Below are positions 33,540 through 42,468 of a stretch of DNA of 64,000 nt, one piece after another. The stretch covers positions 248,001 through 312,000 of the forward strand of contig NZ_MRZO01000004.1 of NCBI RefSeq assembly GCF_002732165.1. Direction: 5' to 3'. The notes below the pieces were generated by a model. The model was given only the letters and a program-made list of their open reading frames with translations. It searched no databases and was not told the origin of the DNA. How positions within the stretch are numbered: the first letter of the stretch is position 1; each line of letters opens with the position of its first letter. Source of the DNA: Staphylococcus xylosus. GTDB taxonomy: Bacteria > Bacillota > Bacilli > Staphylococcales > Staphylococcaceae. Position numbers and translations under genes: made by a program.

Positions 33540-33707
33540 TTATTTAATTTTTCTTTCATCCACAGTATTTGATAATAGCGTCAAATAGCGTTGAACATTA
33601 TCTGACGGTGTATCTTTAGGTAAAGTATGTGTGAACACATGCCCCTTATGTGTCTCAACTGTGTAACTAATATCTATACTACCGATTTTATATTTAATAA
33701 TTTTCAT
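33540..33707 (-). CDS. Small protein of the 54-58 aa family (member 2)
   Basis: 55 aa: MKIIKYKIGSIDISYTVETH then KGHVFTHTLPKDTPSDNVQRYLTLLSNTVDERKIK. AAGGGGAC before ATG. Same plan as genes at 29918, 39229, 39955: strand, KG turn, strand, helix. Function unknown. Confidence 0.65.
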   Translation of the reverse strand: MKIIKYKIGSIDISYTVETHKGHVFTHTLPKDTPSDNVQRYLTLLSNTVDERKIK

Positions 33708-33988
33708 AATGTCCCCTTAAAATAGCTTTTAAAATTTAGTTTGAGTATATACGTTTAAATAAATCCACTATTTAACTATGAAGGTAATATTCCTATAGAA
33801 ATAGTATGTTTTGTTTAATTGTACTACATATAAACGCTTTTGCAACTATAAAGCGTACTATGTTTATATGTGAAAAGATAAGCTTTAACTATTGAGGAAT
33901 GTATTTTGAGCATTTTAATGAATTGTTTTAAATTCAGCTAGAAAAAAAGACCACAATAATTAATTTTGTGATCTTATATAAATTATTT
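33708..33988. other. Intergenic stretch with terminator of the CsbD-like gene
   Basis: On the minus strand, AAGATCACAAAA...TTGTGGTCTTTTTTTCT (33943-33975) is a clear terminator after the CsbD-like gene. Nothing else supported. Confidence 0.75.
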
Positions 33989-34171
33989 TTACTTATTTAG
34001 TTTGTCGATAACGCCATTGATCTTGTCTTTAACATTTTCAGTTACTTCTTTTGCTTTACCTGAAGCCTTATCTTCTTTACCTTCTTTTTCTAATTCTTTA
34101 TTATCCATAACATTGCCTGCTGTCTCTTTTATATTTCCCTTTACTTGTTCAAATTTACTTTCATCTGCCAT
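33989..34171 (-). CDS. CsbD-like stress protein (UPF0337)
   Basis: 60 aa from ATG at 34171 with GAGGTG upstream. Typical charged CsbD sequence: [21 protein letters not shown] then [22 protein letters not shown]. Such genes belong to general stress (sigma B) regulons in Firmicutes; binding partner unknown. Confidence 0.88.
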   Translation of the reverse strand: MADESKFEQVKGNIKETAGNVMDNKELEKEGKEDKASGKAKEVTENVKDKINGVIDKLNK

Positions 34172-34383
34172 GTTATTCACCTCAAAAATATTTTTTGATC
34201 ATTCTATTAATAATATACAAAATGATAAAATTTAAAACAATCAAAATGTATGTAACTTGATATATTTGTATTTAAAATGAATTATATATGACAAAAGAAT
34301 AAAGTTTATAAAATAGAGGGAAAGTGATGATGAGCAGTCATATGTTACTCTAATAAAAATTCACTATTTTGATGTTAAAAAGA

Positions 34384-34433
34384 GAACTATACTTAAAAAA
34401 GTATTCCTCCCAAAGTAGGGAGTGAAGATAGTT
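34384..34433. repeat. Nested inverted repeat
   Basis: GAACTAT (34384-34390) faces ATAGTTC (34427-34433), with an inner CTCCC/GGGAG hairpin (CTCCC 34407-34411, loop AAAGTA, GGGAG 34418-34422). Possible structured RNA. The gap 34172-34522 shows no gene. Confidence 0.55.
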
Positions 34434-34522
34434 CAATACGTATTATTGGTGTATTTTTGTAAAGGTAACCTTGCATGAGGCGTTATTAAGAAATTACAGA
34501 CATTAGTTAATAAATCAAGCCC

Positions 34523-34795
34523 TTATGCATTAATTAGTTTTTGAATTTCGGAATATTTTTGTGCGTTTAATGTACCCAAAGGGCTTTGTTCAATTTCAAA
34601 AATCAGAAAATCATCAGTTGCGTTAAATGATGATTTGATGCATTCACAAATTGTATTTTTATCTAAGTCACTTTGTAAAAACCACAGGCCACTATAAATA
34701 TATAGTGCATTACCTAAAGAATTTAATTGTGCCGGTAATTTTTCATATCCGTATGAAATTGAATTTAAATTATAAGACAATATATATTTTGACAT
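34523..34795 (-). CDS. Solitary Cas2-like/SinR-family small protein
   Basis: 90 aa: MSKYILSYNLNSISYGYEKL ... LWFLQSDLDKNTICECIKSSFNATDDFLIFEIEQ. The order strand (YxxSYdLN), helix, strand (WFLQSDLD), helix, DD-F-IFEI is that of the ferredoxin-like Cas2/VapD-type fold seen in proteins annotated SinR family. No cas genes or CRISPR repeats are near, so not an adaptation gene. May be a small nuclease or toxin relative. Confidence 0.6.
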   Translation of the reverse strand: MSKYILSYNLNSISYGYEKLPAQLNSLGNALYIYSGLWFLQSDLDKNTICECIKSSFNATDDFLIFEIEQSPLGTLNAQKYSEIQKLINA

Positions 34796-35064
34796 TTATA
34801 TCACGCTCCCATACAAGCATATCATTAACTGAAATTTAAAAGTTGTAGGAACCTAGTATGAGTTTTATTTTAATTATTATAGTTTTAAATATAAAGTCAA
34901 AAATATAGATAATATCCTGGTTTATAAAACTAAAAATAAGGTAATAAATTCTATACAGATGATAGAAATGAACATTATGTTTTTAACTTATATACGTTAT
35001 ATCAATAATATGTTCTCCCATTAAAAATATTATTTGGCGGGAGATTTAAAAAGGATAGATAACA

Positions 35065-35442
35065 ATGAGTAGACAATATGAAATTGAGCAATTATGGAAG
35101 CAACATAAATATGAAGTGCTATGGCATGATCAAAATAAATATAAAGCGATTAGAGAAAAATTGAAATATAGCACAACGATAGAGGAAATTGAAACATTAA
35201 TTAATGAAGCAATAAATACTACACCAAGTAAAGGATCAATTGTTAACGCATATGACCATATGTGGGGTTATTTTAAAAGAAAATGTAGTTCATCAGAAAG
35301 AAATTTGCATAACTATTTAAAAGAAGCGTTTAAAAAAGAAGAAATAGATGAAACATATTTATTACAATTTTTAAAAAGCATGGCAAATTATTATGATATG
35401 AGCTATATCAAAACTTCAACTATAATACAAAAAATAAATTGA
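35065..35442 (+). CDS. YbgA-family (DUF1722) protein
   Basis: 125 aa. Pattern LWKQHKYEVLWHDQNKYKAIREKL..., IVNAYDHMWGYFKRKCSSSERNLHNYLKEAF and LLQFLKSMANYY belongs to the DUF1722 domain, often fused or linked to DUF523 proteins. Function unknown, possibly linked to photolyase or sulfur metabolism in other bacteria. Stands alone here. Confidence 0.82.
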   Translation: MSRQYEIEQLWKQHKYEVLWHDQNKYKAIREKLKYSTTIEEIETLINEAINTTPSKGSIVNAYDHMWGYFKRKCSSSERNLHNYLKEAFKKEEIDETYLLQFLKSMANYYDMSYIKTSTIIQKIN

Positions 35443-35552
35443 CGAATGTGTATCGATTTAAAATTGTTCGATTTCTAAAAGGTGTATCGCAGAATTAATG
35501 AAGCAATATTTTTATAGTATTTAATGTTGCTTGAATTATATTAGCTTAAGTT

Positions 35553-36041
35553 TCAAGTTAACAATTTGTATAGTGAAACTTCATCAATATTATCAGTTAA
35601 ATCAATAAAATAATTTAATTGCCAACTTTGAGTTTTAATTGCAGTTTGATTTAATTTCTGTTCCCAAGTTGGATACATTCGCATTGCCATTTTTCCTTTT
35701 TTTGCACCGTTAGCTATAATATTTTGTTGAGCTAACACGTCTTTTGGAAATATAAATAACCCTTTATGATTCTCATCAATTACTGTAATAATTAATTTGT
35801 CACATGATTCATTATAAGTAAAAGGTCTGTTTTTATTCTCGTTATCTTTGGTCCAAAATACTACAAAATAACCTTGCTTATTTGGCGTTTTTTTAGCGAT
35901 TCTACTTCTAAAAGTTTGTTTATCGGCTTGAAAAGTACAACTTTCATACTCCGCATTAAAAAATTCTGTTTTACAATTTTTTAAATTAATATTTTTCGTA
36001 GATTTTAATATTGAGCTTATAAAGTCTAATGATTTATACAT
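35553..36041 (-). CDS. mepB: MepB-family protein
   Basis: 162 aa: core ESCTFQADKQTFRSRIAKKTPNKQGYFVVFWTKD, LIITVIDENHKGLFIFPKDVL and KGKMAMRMYPTWEQKLN, typical of MepB. In S. aureus the best-known copy is in the mepRAB multidrug operon; mepR and mepA are not beside this one, so this is a lone relative. Function of MepB itself is unknown. Confidence 0.85.
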   Translation of the reverse strand: MYKSLDFISSILKSTKNINLKNCKTEFFNAEYESCTFQADKQTFRSRIAKKTPNKQGYFVVFWTKDNENKNRPFTYNESCDKLIITVIDENHKGLFIFPKDVLAQQNIIANGAKKGKMAMRMYPTWEQKLNQTAIKTQSWQLNYFIDLTDNIDEVSLYKLLT

Positions 36042-36234
36042 AGTTTAACCTTCTTAATTGAGTTTTGATTGCCTTGAGTATACAAAATTCATTAGCGTAT
36101 AACTATTTTTTTTAGTTCCACCTAAATAGAATCTATAATGAATAATAAATTGCTCATATAAAAAAGTGTAAATTGATACAATGAGGGTAGACGTAATTGC
36201 GAGTGTAGAATTTATAAATTGAGGGGTGAACAAG

Positions 36235-37056
36235 ATGCATTATATTAAATACCTAAATTCATCTGATAACACGAAACTATATACTAAAATTAATGATACG
36301 CCAGAAGCAAAGGCAAACATTATTATCGTACATGGATTAGCTGAACATTTAGATCGTTATGATATTTTAACGGCATACTTAAATGAAAAAAATTTTAATG
36401 TCATAAGATACGATCAAAGAGGACATGGTAGATCTGGAGGGGTACAAACTTACTATAGTAATATGTATGAAATTGTAGAAGATTTAACAGCTATAATTGA
36501 ATATGTAAAAAACACTTTCGAAGGAAAAGTATATCTTCTTGGACATAGCATGGGTGGTTATACAGTAACTTTATTTGAAACGATTCATCCCGGTACTGTA
36601 GATGGTGTAGTTACATCTGGTGCGTTAACAAGGTATAATAACAAGTTATTTGGTGACCCTGATCCAAGTATTTCATCAGAAACTTATATTAAAAATGAAT
36701 TAGGAGATGGTGTATGTTCTGATTCTGAAGTTATTAGAAAATATGAAATTGACCAATTAAACGCAAAACAAATATCTATGGGGCTTATCCGCACATTATT
36801 AGATGGCGTAACGTATTTGAAAAATAATGCGGGGCGTTTTACTAACAATATTTTGATATTACATGGTAAAGAAGATGGATTAGTAAGTTATCATGATTCG
36901 TTGCAATTGTACCAAGAAATAGAATCTGAACATAAATCCATTCATATTTATGATAGATTGCAACATGAGATATTAAATGAGTCATCTTATAATCTAAGTA
37001 TTTTCAAAGAAATTGTTGATTGGATAGATAATGAAATACGTATTTCTAAAAATTAA
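36235..37056 (+). CDS. Alpha/beta hydrolase, monoacylglycerol-lipase-like
   Basis: 273 aa from ATG 36235 (GAGGGGTG upstream). Motifs: oxyanion IIIVHGLAEHLDRY, RYDQRGHGRSGG, nucleophile elbow GHSMGGY, and late ILHGKEDGLVS and LQHEIL for Asp and His. Typical of serine aminopeptidase/monoacylglycerol lipase S33-like hydrolases acting on lipid esters. Own transcript. Confidence 0.88.
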   Translation: MHYIKYLNSSDNTKLYTKINDTPEAKANIIIVHGLAEHLDRYDILTAYLNEKNFNVIRYDQRGHGRSGGVQTYYSNMYEIVEDLTAIIEYVKNTFEGKVYLLGHSMGGYTVTLFETIHPGTVDGVVTSGALTRYNNKLFGDPDPSISSETYIKNELGDGVCSDSEVIRKYEIDQLNAKQISMGLIRTLLDGVTYLKNNAGRFTNNILILHGKEDGLVSYHDSLQLYQEIESEHKSIHIYDRLQHEILNESSYNLSIFKEIVDWIDNEIRISKN

Positions 37057-37173
37057 AGAGCATCCTTACAATAAAAGTGTTTAACCAAACTAAACGATTA
37101 TCGTAATGTTTGTTATGAAAAATTTAAAGATTTACAATTGATTGTGGAAAGTTTATTGAAAGGAAAGGTTATA

Positions 37174-37356
37174 ATGAAAATAAAAACATTGCATATGCAA
37201 TATGAAGAAAATTTTGAAGAATTTGATGAACGTGTTAACGAATTTTTACAATATGTAGATGAGAAACAACACTGGGAATTAGTAAGTGTTACTCCATCTG
37301 TGACAAATAGTATTGAAGGCGTTGACTACTTTATTACTATTGTTTACAAAAAATAA
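37174..37356 (+). CDS. Small Cse60-like protein
   Basis: 60 aa from ATG 37174 with AAAGGAAAGG upstream. MKIKTLHMQYEENFEEFDERVNEFLQYVDE ... ITIVYKK follows the sporulation-protein Cse60 family plan (strand, helix with NxFL, strand, strand). Staphylococci do not sporulate; role unknown. A hairpin AAGGCTATG...CATAGCCTT lies at about 37469-37492, downstream of this gene. Confidence 0.65.
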   Translation: MKIKTLHMQYEENFEEFDERVNEFLQYVDEKQHWELVSVTPSVTNSIEGVDYFITIVYKK

Positions 37357-37540
37357 AATAGTTAAAAAGAAATTGTAGTTATTTGAGTTGAGATTGAAAG
37401 GAAAGATGTAGCTATTTTTAGTGAGATAGGGCTATGTGATAATATCACATACATGATGAAAGGCTATGACATTTGCTATGCCATAGCCTTTATTACAACT
37501 TATTGTCCCTTAATTTATATTACATTTCATTATGATGCAA

Positions 37541-37741
37541 TTATGAAGTAAATGTTTCTCCTGAAACATTAAAATAGTCTGCTAACATTGCAGCGTCTTT
37601 TTCTGAAATGGTGCGATAGCCATTTTCCCAGTCCCATATTTGGCAATTTCTGATATCTGTACCATAGCCATCATTCAAATTAATAGCTAGTTTAGATATG
37701 CTTAAATTAGATTTCTCGCGTAATTCGTTAAGAATTTTCAC
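37541..37741 (-). CDS. Small HTH (XRE) regulator
   Basis: 66 aa: LREKSNLSISKLAINLNDGYGTDIRNCQIWDWENGYRTISEKDAAMLADYFNVS. Cro/CI-type helix-turn-helix with no extra domain. AGGAGTG before ATG. Target unknown; single gene. Confidence 0.8.
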   Translation of the reverse strand: MKILNELREKSNLSISKLAINLNDGYGTDIRNCQIWDWENGYRTISEKDAAMLADYFNVSGETFTS

Positions 37742-37976
37742 AATCGTTCACTCCTAAAAATAGATAATACTTGTACCACTTTTAATTGTAATATATGGGT
37801 ACTAGTATTACAAAATTTATGTTTTTTTATTTAAGTAAATTAAATTAAAAATTGTATATTTACATGTATTTTTTATCTTGATATAGAAATGTGTAAATTA
37901 AATAATTAATTGTAGAAATGTGTAAAAATCATCAACTTTGCAAAAAATAATTTAATTAAGACTAAGGAGATTTATA

Positions 37977-38363
37977 ATGAAAATAATTGCTATGAGTATT
38001 TTTGTTAATAACCAAGATGAAGCACAAAAATTTTATACTGAAAAATTAGGATTTAAATTAAAGCATAACATTGAAATGGGTGGAGGATTTAGATGGTTAA
38101 CGGTGACTGAGGAAAATTCTAATAACCCTGTTGAAATTGTTTTGGAACCTAATGAAAGTCTAATTGCGAAAAACTACCAAAATGGTTTATATGAAGCGGG
38201 TATACCCGTAACCATGTTTGGAGTAGATAACCTGGAAATAGAACATGAAGCATTGGTAAATAGAGGGGTTGAATTTCATACAGAACCTAAAGAGGTTGAA
38301 GGTGTGAAATATGCCATACTTGATGATACATGTGGTAATTTAATTCAAATTGTTGAACAATAA
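37977..38363 (+). CDS. VOC-family protein (glyoxalase-like)
   Basis: 128 aa: MSIFVNNQDEAQKFYTEKLGFKLKHNIEMGGGFRWLTV, ALVNRGVEFHTEPKEVEGVKYAILDDTCGNLIQIVEQ. PhnB/YraH-like VOC fold with likely metal Glu/His partly replaced. Substrate unknown. AAGGAG before ATG. Confidence 0.86.
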   Translation: MKIIAMSIFVNNQDEAQKFYTEKLGFKLKHNIEMGGGFRWLTVTEENSNNPVEIVLEPNESLIAKNYQNGLYEAGIPVTMFGVDNLEIEHEALVNRGVEFHTEPKEVEGVKYAILDDTCGNLIQIVEQ

Positions 38364-38527
38364 GATCTAAATTTTTAGTTAAAGTCATCGTAGTGAAAAA
38401 AGTTCGAATAAGAACTAAATATAAATTCTTTCATGTTTTCGTTAATAGTGCTAGATTTATGCTACGTGTTCTCGTTTAAAAAGAATCGTATAAATCTAGT
38501 ACTTTTTATTTATTGGAGGAATATAAG

Positions 38528-38968
38528 ATGGAATTAGTTATTAAGCACACAAAAGAAATGTCGAATATAGAATTGATTAAAGTTTTTCAAGCTAGAGTCG
38601 ATGTATTCATAGTTGAGCAAAATTGTATATATCAAGAAGTAGATGAATTTGATTTAAATACTTTGCATGTAATGCTTAAAAAGGGAGAAGAAATCGTTGC
38701 ATATAGCCGTATTATTGAGCATCCATCTTATATAACTTTTGGTAGGGTACTAGTAGTAGAAAAGTATAGAAAGTCTAATTATGGTAGAGAAATTGTGCAG
38801 GCAACATTAAATAAGATTAAAGAAAGCTATAAGCAAACACAGGTTAGAATATCCGGCCAAGCATACCTAAAGTCATTTTATGAGTCATTTGGTTTTGAAA
38901 GTGTCTCAGATGTTTATTTAGAAGATAATATCCCTCATATAACTTTTCAAATGCATTTAAACCATTAA
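38528..38968 (+). CDS. ElaA-like GNAT acetyltransferase
   Basis: 146 aa from ATG 38528 (GGAGGAATATAAG). ElaA pattern: VFQARVDVFIVEQNCIYQEVDEFDL, then RIIEHPSYITFGRVLVVEKYRKSNYGREIV (acetyl-CoA loop) and YLKSFYESFGFESVSDVYLEDNIPHITF. Substrate unknown. A long hairpin AAATGCGTGAAT...ATTCACGCATTT (38989-39045) ends the transcript. Confidence 0.88.
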   Translation: MELVIKHTKEMSNIELIKVFQARVDVFIVEQNCIYQEVDEFDLNTLHVMLKKGEEIVAYSRIIEHPSYITFGRVLVVEKYRKSNYGREIVQATLNKIKESYKQTQVRISGQAYLKSFYESFGFESVSDVYLEDNIPHITFQMHLNH

Positions 38969-39228
38969 TAATCTGATAACATAAAGTGAAATGCGTGAAT
39001 TCGAAATCTAAAACTATGTTTAGGTTTCATATTCACGCATTTCATATGTGTTACTATTCTTGAAATTATTAGAAACGTATTATTAAGTTTTTATCTCGTT
39101 ATATCACTACTGTTAATGTATTTTTGTCTTATACAGGCGTTTTATAGTTTAATTGCCCCTTGCTTTAAACATACACCTAATAAGTTTCTGCATTATACTT
39201 TCTGTAGTAGCCTATAAAATGTAATGGT

Positions 39229-39393
39229 TTATTTTTTCATTTTATCAATATCTTGAGATACAAGTGTTAATAGTTCTTCAGTTTCTTGGTCTGTTAGCTC
39301 GTCTGAACCTTTAATTCTAATAACTGACCCTTTGTCAGTTTTTACATGATAGACTGGCTCATCGTCCTTATAGACTTTACGTAGTACTTCCAT
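39229..39393 (-). CDS. Small protein of the 54-58 aa family (member 3)
   Basis: 54 aa: MEVLRKVYKDDEPVYHVKTD then KGSVIRIKGSDELTDQETEELLTLVSQDIDKMKK. Clear paralogue of the gene at 39955 (x-x-LRKV-x-DD...YxVKTDxGxxI-IKG...ET). Codes for two hairpins and a C-terminal helix. Function unknown. Confidence 0.75.
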   Translation of the reverse strand: MEVLRKVYKDDEPVYHVKTDKGSVIRIKGSDELTDQETEELLTLVSQDIDKMKK

Positions 39394-39699
39394 TTCATCA
39401 CCCTTTTTATTGAAAACATTTCTATTTTCTTTACTACTAACTAAATAGAAATGCGTTGTAAATTATTACTACGAATAACGCTTATTCAATAACTCATTTC
39501 ATTTAATGCTTTATATATAGGATAACTTTTTATTAATTTGTTTTCCAACAGTATGATTGAATTCATTTAATTTTTTTTTGAAACAGCAAAGTTTATATTA
39601 TTAGGGTCATTAAAATGAATGTACAGCATTAATAAATGAAACTAAGTAATTTAGTGTAAAATTAGTTATTTATGTTTTTATTAAATAATTTATGGGTAT

Positions 39700-39788
39700 A
39701 TATTAATAAGCACAAGAAGTCCTCCAAACTCTAGTGTGGATTATATTTTCGAGATTTGCGCCATTCTTAAAGGGTGGCGCTTTTTTTG
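39700..39788 (+). ncRNA. Candidate small RNA ending in a strong terminator
   Basis: GCGCCATTC (39758-39766) and GGGTGGCGC (39773-39781) followed by TTTTTTT form a strong rho-independent terminator with no protein gene upstream on this strand for hundreds of bases. The 50 nt before it contain TCCTCC (about 39719-39724), able to pair with ribosome-binding sites, and TATATT/TATTAAT promoter-like sequence near 39690-39700. The 5' end is only approximate. The remainder of gap 39394-39954 holds no gene. Confidence 0.45.
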
Positions 39789-39954
39789 ATTTAATCTCTA
39801 AGAGAATTTTGCAGTGCTTCTTTTATAATTTGCTTATGATATTAATAAATTAAGCAGTAAATAATTTATAGAAATGAATTTATAAAACAATAAAAAGGTA
39901 CTAGTTTATAAGCGATCAATAAGTTTTGAATATATAGAGTATAGAAATTATTAT

Positions 39955-40131
39955 TTATTCAATATTTCTTCTCAATTTATCATCCATTTCATTGGCTACA
40001 TCAATCAACATTTGTTTTGTTTCGGCATTATTTAAAGAGGAATTACCTTTAATTTTAATAATTAAACCTAAGTCAGTTTTTACATAATATAAAAGAGTGT
40101 CATCGTCATTAACTTTTCTTAGTATTTGCAT
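39955..40131 (-). CDS. Small protein of the 54-58 aa family (member 4)
   Basis: 58 aa: MQILRKVNDDDTLLYYVKTD then LGLIIKIKGNSSLNNAETKQMLIDVANEMDDKLRRNIE. Paralogue of 39229-39393, in the same direction 560 bp away, with GAGGTGATTTT before ATG. Function unknown. Confidence 0.75.
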   Translation of the reverse strand: MQILRKVNDDDTLLYYVKTDLGLIIKIKGNSSLNNAETKQMLIDVANEMDDKLRRNIE

Positions 40132-40296
40132 AAAATCACCTCAAATTTAGAAATTTCACAAGTGTAGAGGGCATTAAGCTATAGTAAATTAAGGGAATAC
40201 ATAAACATTAAAAAGTGAAACTATATATCTATTTTATAGTAAAATTACACAAAATAACAATATTTGAATTGTGCTTAAAAATAGCAAAATAAAAAA

Positions 40297-40323
40297 CCAA
40301 CAAAATCTTAAGAATTTGTCGGC
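40297..40323 (-). terminator. Terminator of the 40374-40502 small gene
   Basis: Minus strand: CCGACAAATTCTTAAGATTTTGTTGG then TTTTTTATTTTG. Stem near-perfect, T-run present. Confidence 0.75.
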
Positions 40324-40373
40324 GCTTTTGAAACTATTAATAATTAACTTATTGTATTTATAAATAGTTAAGT

Positions 40374-40502
40374 TTAAAACTGTTCATTTGTTCGATCTTC
40401 ATCAACACTTTCATCTTCGTCATCAACTACAACTGTTAATAATGGTTTGATTAAAAATGCTGTACCTATTACCCCTAAAAAAACTAAAATAAATTTCTTC
40501 AA
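40374..40502 (-). CDS. Small single-pass membrane protein
   Basis: 42 aa from TTG at 40502 with AAAGGAG eight bases upstream: MKKFILVFLGVIGTAFLIKP then an acidic tail DDEDESVDEDRTNEQF. A similar plan (KKF/KFF...L, short hydrophobic stretch, charged tail) is seen in the 43-aa product of 41793-41924. Unknown. Confidence 0.6.
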   Translation of the reverse strand: MKKFILVFLGVIGTAFLIKPLLTVVVDDEDESVDEDRTNEQF

Positions 40503-40729
40503 AACATCCACTCCTTTGTTTAATTTCAATATGAAACATAATGAATTCATAGCCAAACGTATTAAAATATTAACTTATACGATGTTTTTAAATCAAAAGG
40601 TAATATTTTACGATTGATATCTATTATAACAAATGTTTTAGTTGTATGATATGTAATTTTTAATACATAAAAAAACTTTTTTATATCTGAGAACGTCTCA
40701 TGTTTTCTATATAGATGCCACGGAAAATC

Positions 40730-41692
40730 TTACTTGATAAATTTAGGTATTATTTTTATATAAAAAACTTCTCCTATTAATTCAACCAACGTTTGTGTGA
40801 TAATCACAGTTGTTGTAACTGTTACCCAGCTATCTGGTAATGAGAGTGCTAAAGGTAATACAACCAAAGCATTTCTTGTACTTGAACTAAAGGCTAATGT
40901 TCGTAAAGTCGTAGTTTCTAATGCGAATAGTTTTCCTGACAGATATCCAATGAATGGAGCGATAATCATAAATAGGATATAGATAGGGATAACGGTAGCT
41001 ATGACGCTTAAATCATGAGTGATTTTATGTATTTGAGAAGCAATGACTGTAAAAAGTACGAAAGACATAAATATTTCTGGCAACCATGCAGTAATTTTTA
41101 GCGTTTTCTCTATGATCAAAATGCGTTTACTAAAATATTGTAGTAGTGCAGCAATTACAAATGGTAGGACAATAAAAGTGATAAATGATTGAATAAACGG
41201 TGCTAAATCAATGAAGTAAAAGGTGTTTTTGCTATTAAAGATAGCAAAGTACAAGGGCAATAAGATAATTTGTAAAATAAATAAAATAGGTGTAGAAATT
41301 AACATATATTGCGCGTTTCCTTTGCCTAATGAGGTGAAGACAATTACATAGTCAATACAGGGCGTCAACAATACGAGCATTAGACCTATTAATATAGCAG
41401 GAGAAGTAATATTGAATAACTGAATTAAACAATAAACTAAGATAGGAATAAGTATAAAGTTTGATAATACTAATGCCATAATAAATTTGCCGCTTAGAGC
41501 GTTTTTATGTAATTTTAAAAAAGGAATCTGTGAGAACATACTAAACATTAAAATTCCAATAAAAATAGGGATGACCGATTCAAGTAATTTAATTAAATGC
41601 GTTGACGTTAATCCCGTTATTATAGCAAGTAATATGGCAGTAAAATATAAGTAAATTTGGTAATTTTCAATTTTAGTTTTTAAATGATGCAT
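40730..41692 (-). CDS. ACR3-like arsenite/bile-acid symporter family transporter
   Basis: 320 aa with about ten membrane helices. The motif LVLLTPCIDYVIVFTSLGKGNAQ matches the ACR3 segment with its conserved Cys (TPC...D) needed for arsenite export, and LAFSSSTRNALVVLPLALSLP the second conserved helix pair of the bile-acid:sodium symporter fold. Substrate probably arsenite or a related anion. No arsR or arsC is adjacent. A long palindrome lies upstream at 41738-41773. Confidence 0.82.
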   Translation of the reverse strand: MHHLKTKIENYQIYLYFTAILLAIITGLTSTHLIKLLESVIPIFIGILMFSMFSQIPFLKLHKNALSGKFIMALVLSNFILIPILVYCLIQLFNITSPAILIGLMLVLLTPCIDYVIVFTSLGKGNAQYMLISTPILFILQIILLPLYFAIFNSKNTFYFIDLAPFIQSFITFIVLPFVIAALLQYFSKRILIIEKTLKITAWLPEIFMSFVLFTVIASQIHKITHDLSVIATVIPIYILFMIIAPFIGYLSGKLFALETTTLRTLAFSSSTRNALVVLPLALSLPDSWVTVTTTVIITQTLVELIGEVFYIKIIPKFIK

Positions 41693-41737
41693 AATAACCT
41701 CTCTTTAAAAATATAAAATAAATCCTCAGATATAACA

Positions 41738-41773
41738 CTAACAATCATTATAATTCTTTATAATGATTGTTAG
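41738..41773. promoter_or_regulatory. 36-bp palindrome upstream of the ACR3-like gene
   Basis: CTAACAATCATTATA (41738-41752) faces TATAATGATTGTTAG (41759-41773) with a 6-bp centre; arms are perfect. It lies 45 bp before the transporter start and just after the 41793 small gene. With no T-run on the minus strand, an operator (metal- or metalloid-sensing regulator) is more likely than a terminator. Confidence 0.55.
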
Positions 41774-41792
41774 TTAAATTAATATTAATTTA

Positions 41793-41924
41793 TTATTTTT
41801 GCTTATCTTGAACGCTAACTTTGTTTTCTATTTTTTCGTTAGTTGAATTATCAATACTTAATAATAATGCACGGACGACTAATACACCAGATACGAGTAA
41901 CAATAAATTTCTGAAGAATTTCAT
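41793..41924 (-). CDS. Small single-pass membrane protein
   Basis: 43 aa: MKFFRNLLLLVSGVLVVRAL then LLSIDNSTNEKIENKVSVQDKQK. GGGTGAG before ATG. One membrane helix and a charged tail; possibly related to the 40374-40502 product. Confidence 0.55.
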   Translation of the reverse strand: MKFFRNLLLLVSGVLVVRALLLSIDNSTNEKIENKVSVQDKQK

Positions 41925-42055
41925 TCGAATCACTCACCCATCTTATATTAGATAAAAAATAACTCATGTTATAAACATTATACCCGTTAATTACACTAAT
42001 AAGTGAAAATATAAATCTAATACTACTCATAGATCTATGTTCAAAATATAGTATT

Positions 42056-42304
42056 TTAAATGTCCTTAATTATCAAATGTTTCTTTAATTCATCGATATC
42101 AATAATTAAAGATTTGCTGTTGTTTTCTACTTTATAGTTTATTACTGTGCCTTGTTCAATATCAAAAGATACCTGGCTTAAGATACCCATGGCATAGTCA
42201 TTTATAGGACTAACTATTGAAATGGAAGTTTCATCCTCTTGTATAACAAATTGTTTTTGGCTTTGATTAATTACTGTCCATTGTGGTAAGTAAGTTAAAT
42301 TCAA
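42056..42304 (-). CDS. Small unknown protein
   Basis: 82 aa from TTG at 42304, with AAAGGAGGC nine bases upstream. Strand-rich (QWTVINQSQKQFVIQEDETSISIVSP...) and acidic C-terminus. No family recognised. The good ribosome site supports it. Confidence 0.65.
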   Translation of the reverse strand: MNLTYLPQWTVINQSQKQFVIQEDETSISIVSPINDYAMGILSQVSFDIEQGTVINYKVENNSKSLIIDIDELKKHLIIKDI

Positions 42305-42468
42305 ATTGGTGCCTCCTTTTAAAATTTTTATCGAGTTGATTAGAAATTAATTTAATTATAAATCATAAAGCTATAATGCTACTTCCAATATCTTTGATTA
42401 ATTTTCATTAAAGTACAAAATACAGGGAATAAGAATTGAGTAAACAATGTTTTTATAGAGGTGAGCCT

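Noticed and set aside
34523-34795. CRISPR adaptation locus suggested by Cas2-like protein
   Set aside because: No cas1, other cas genes or regularly spaced repeats in the neighbourhood.
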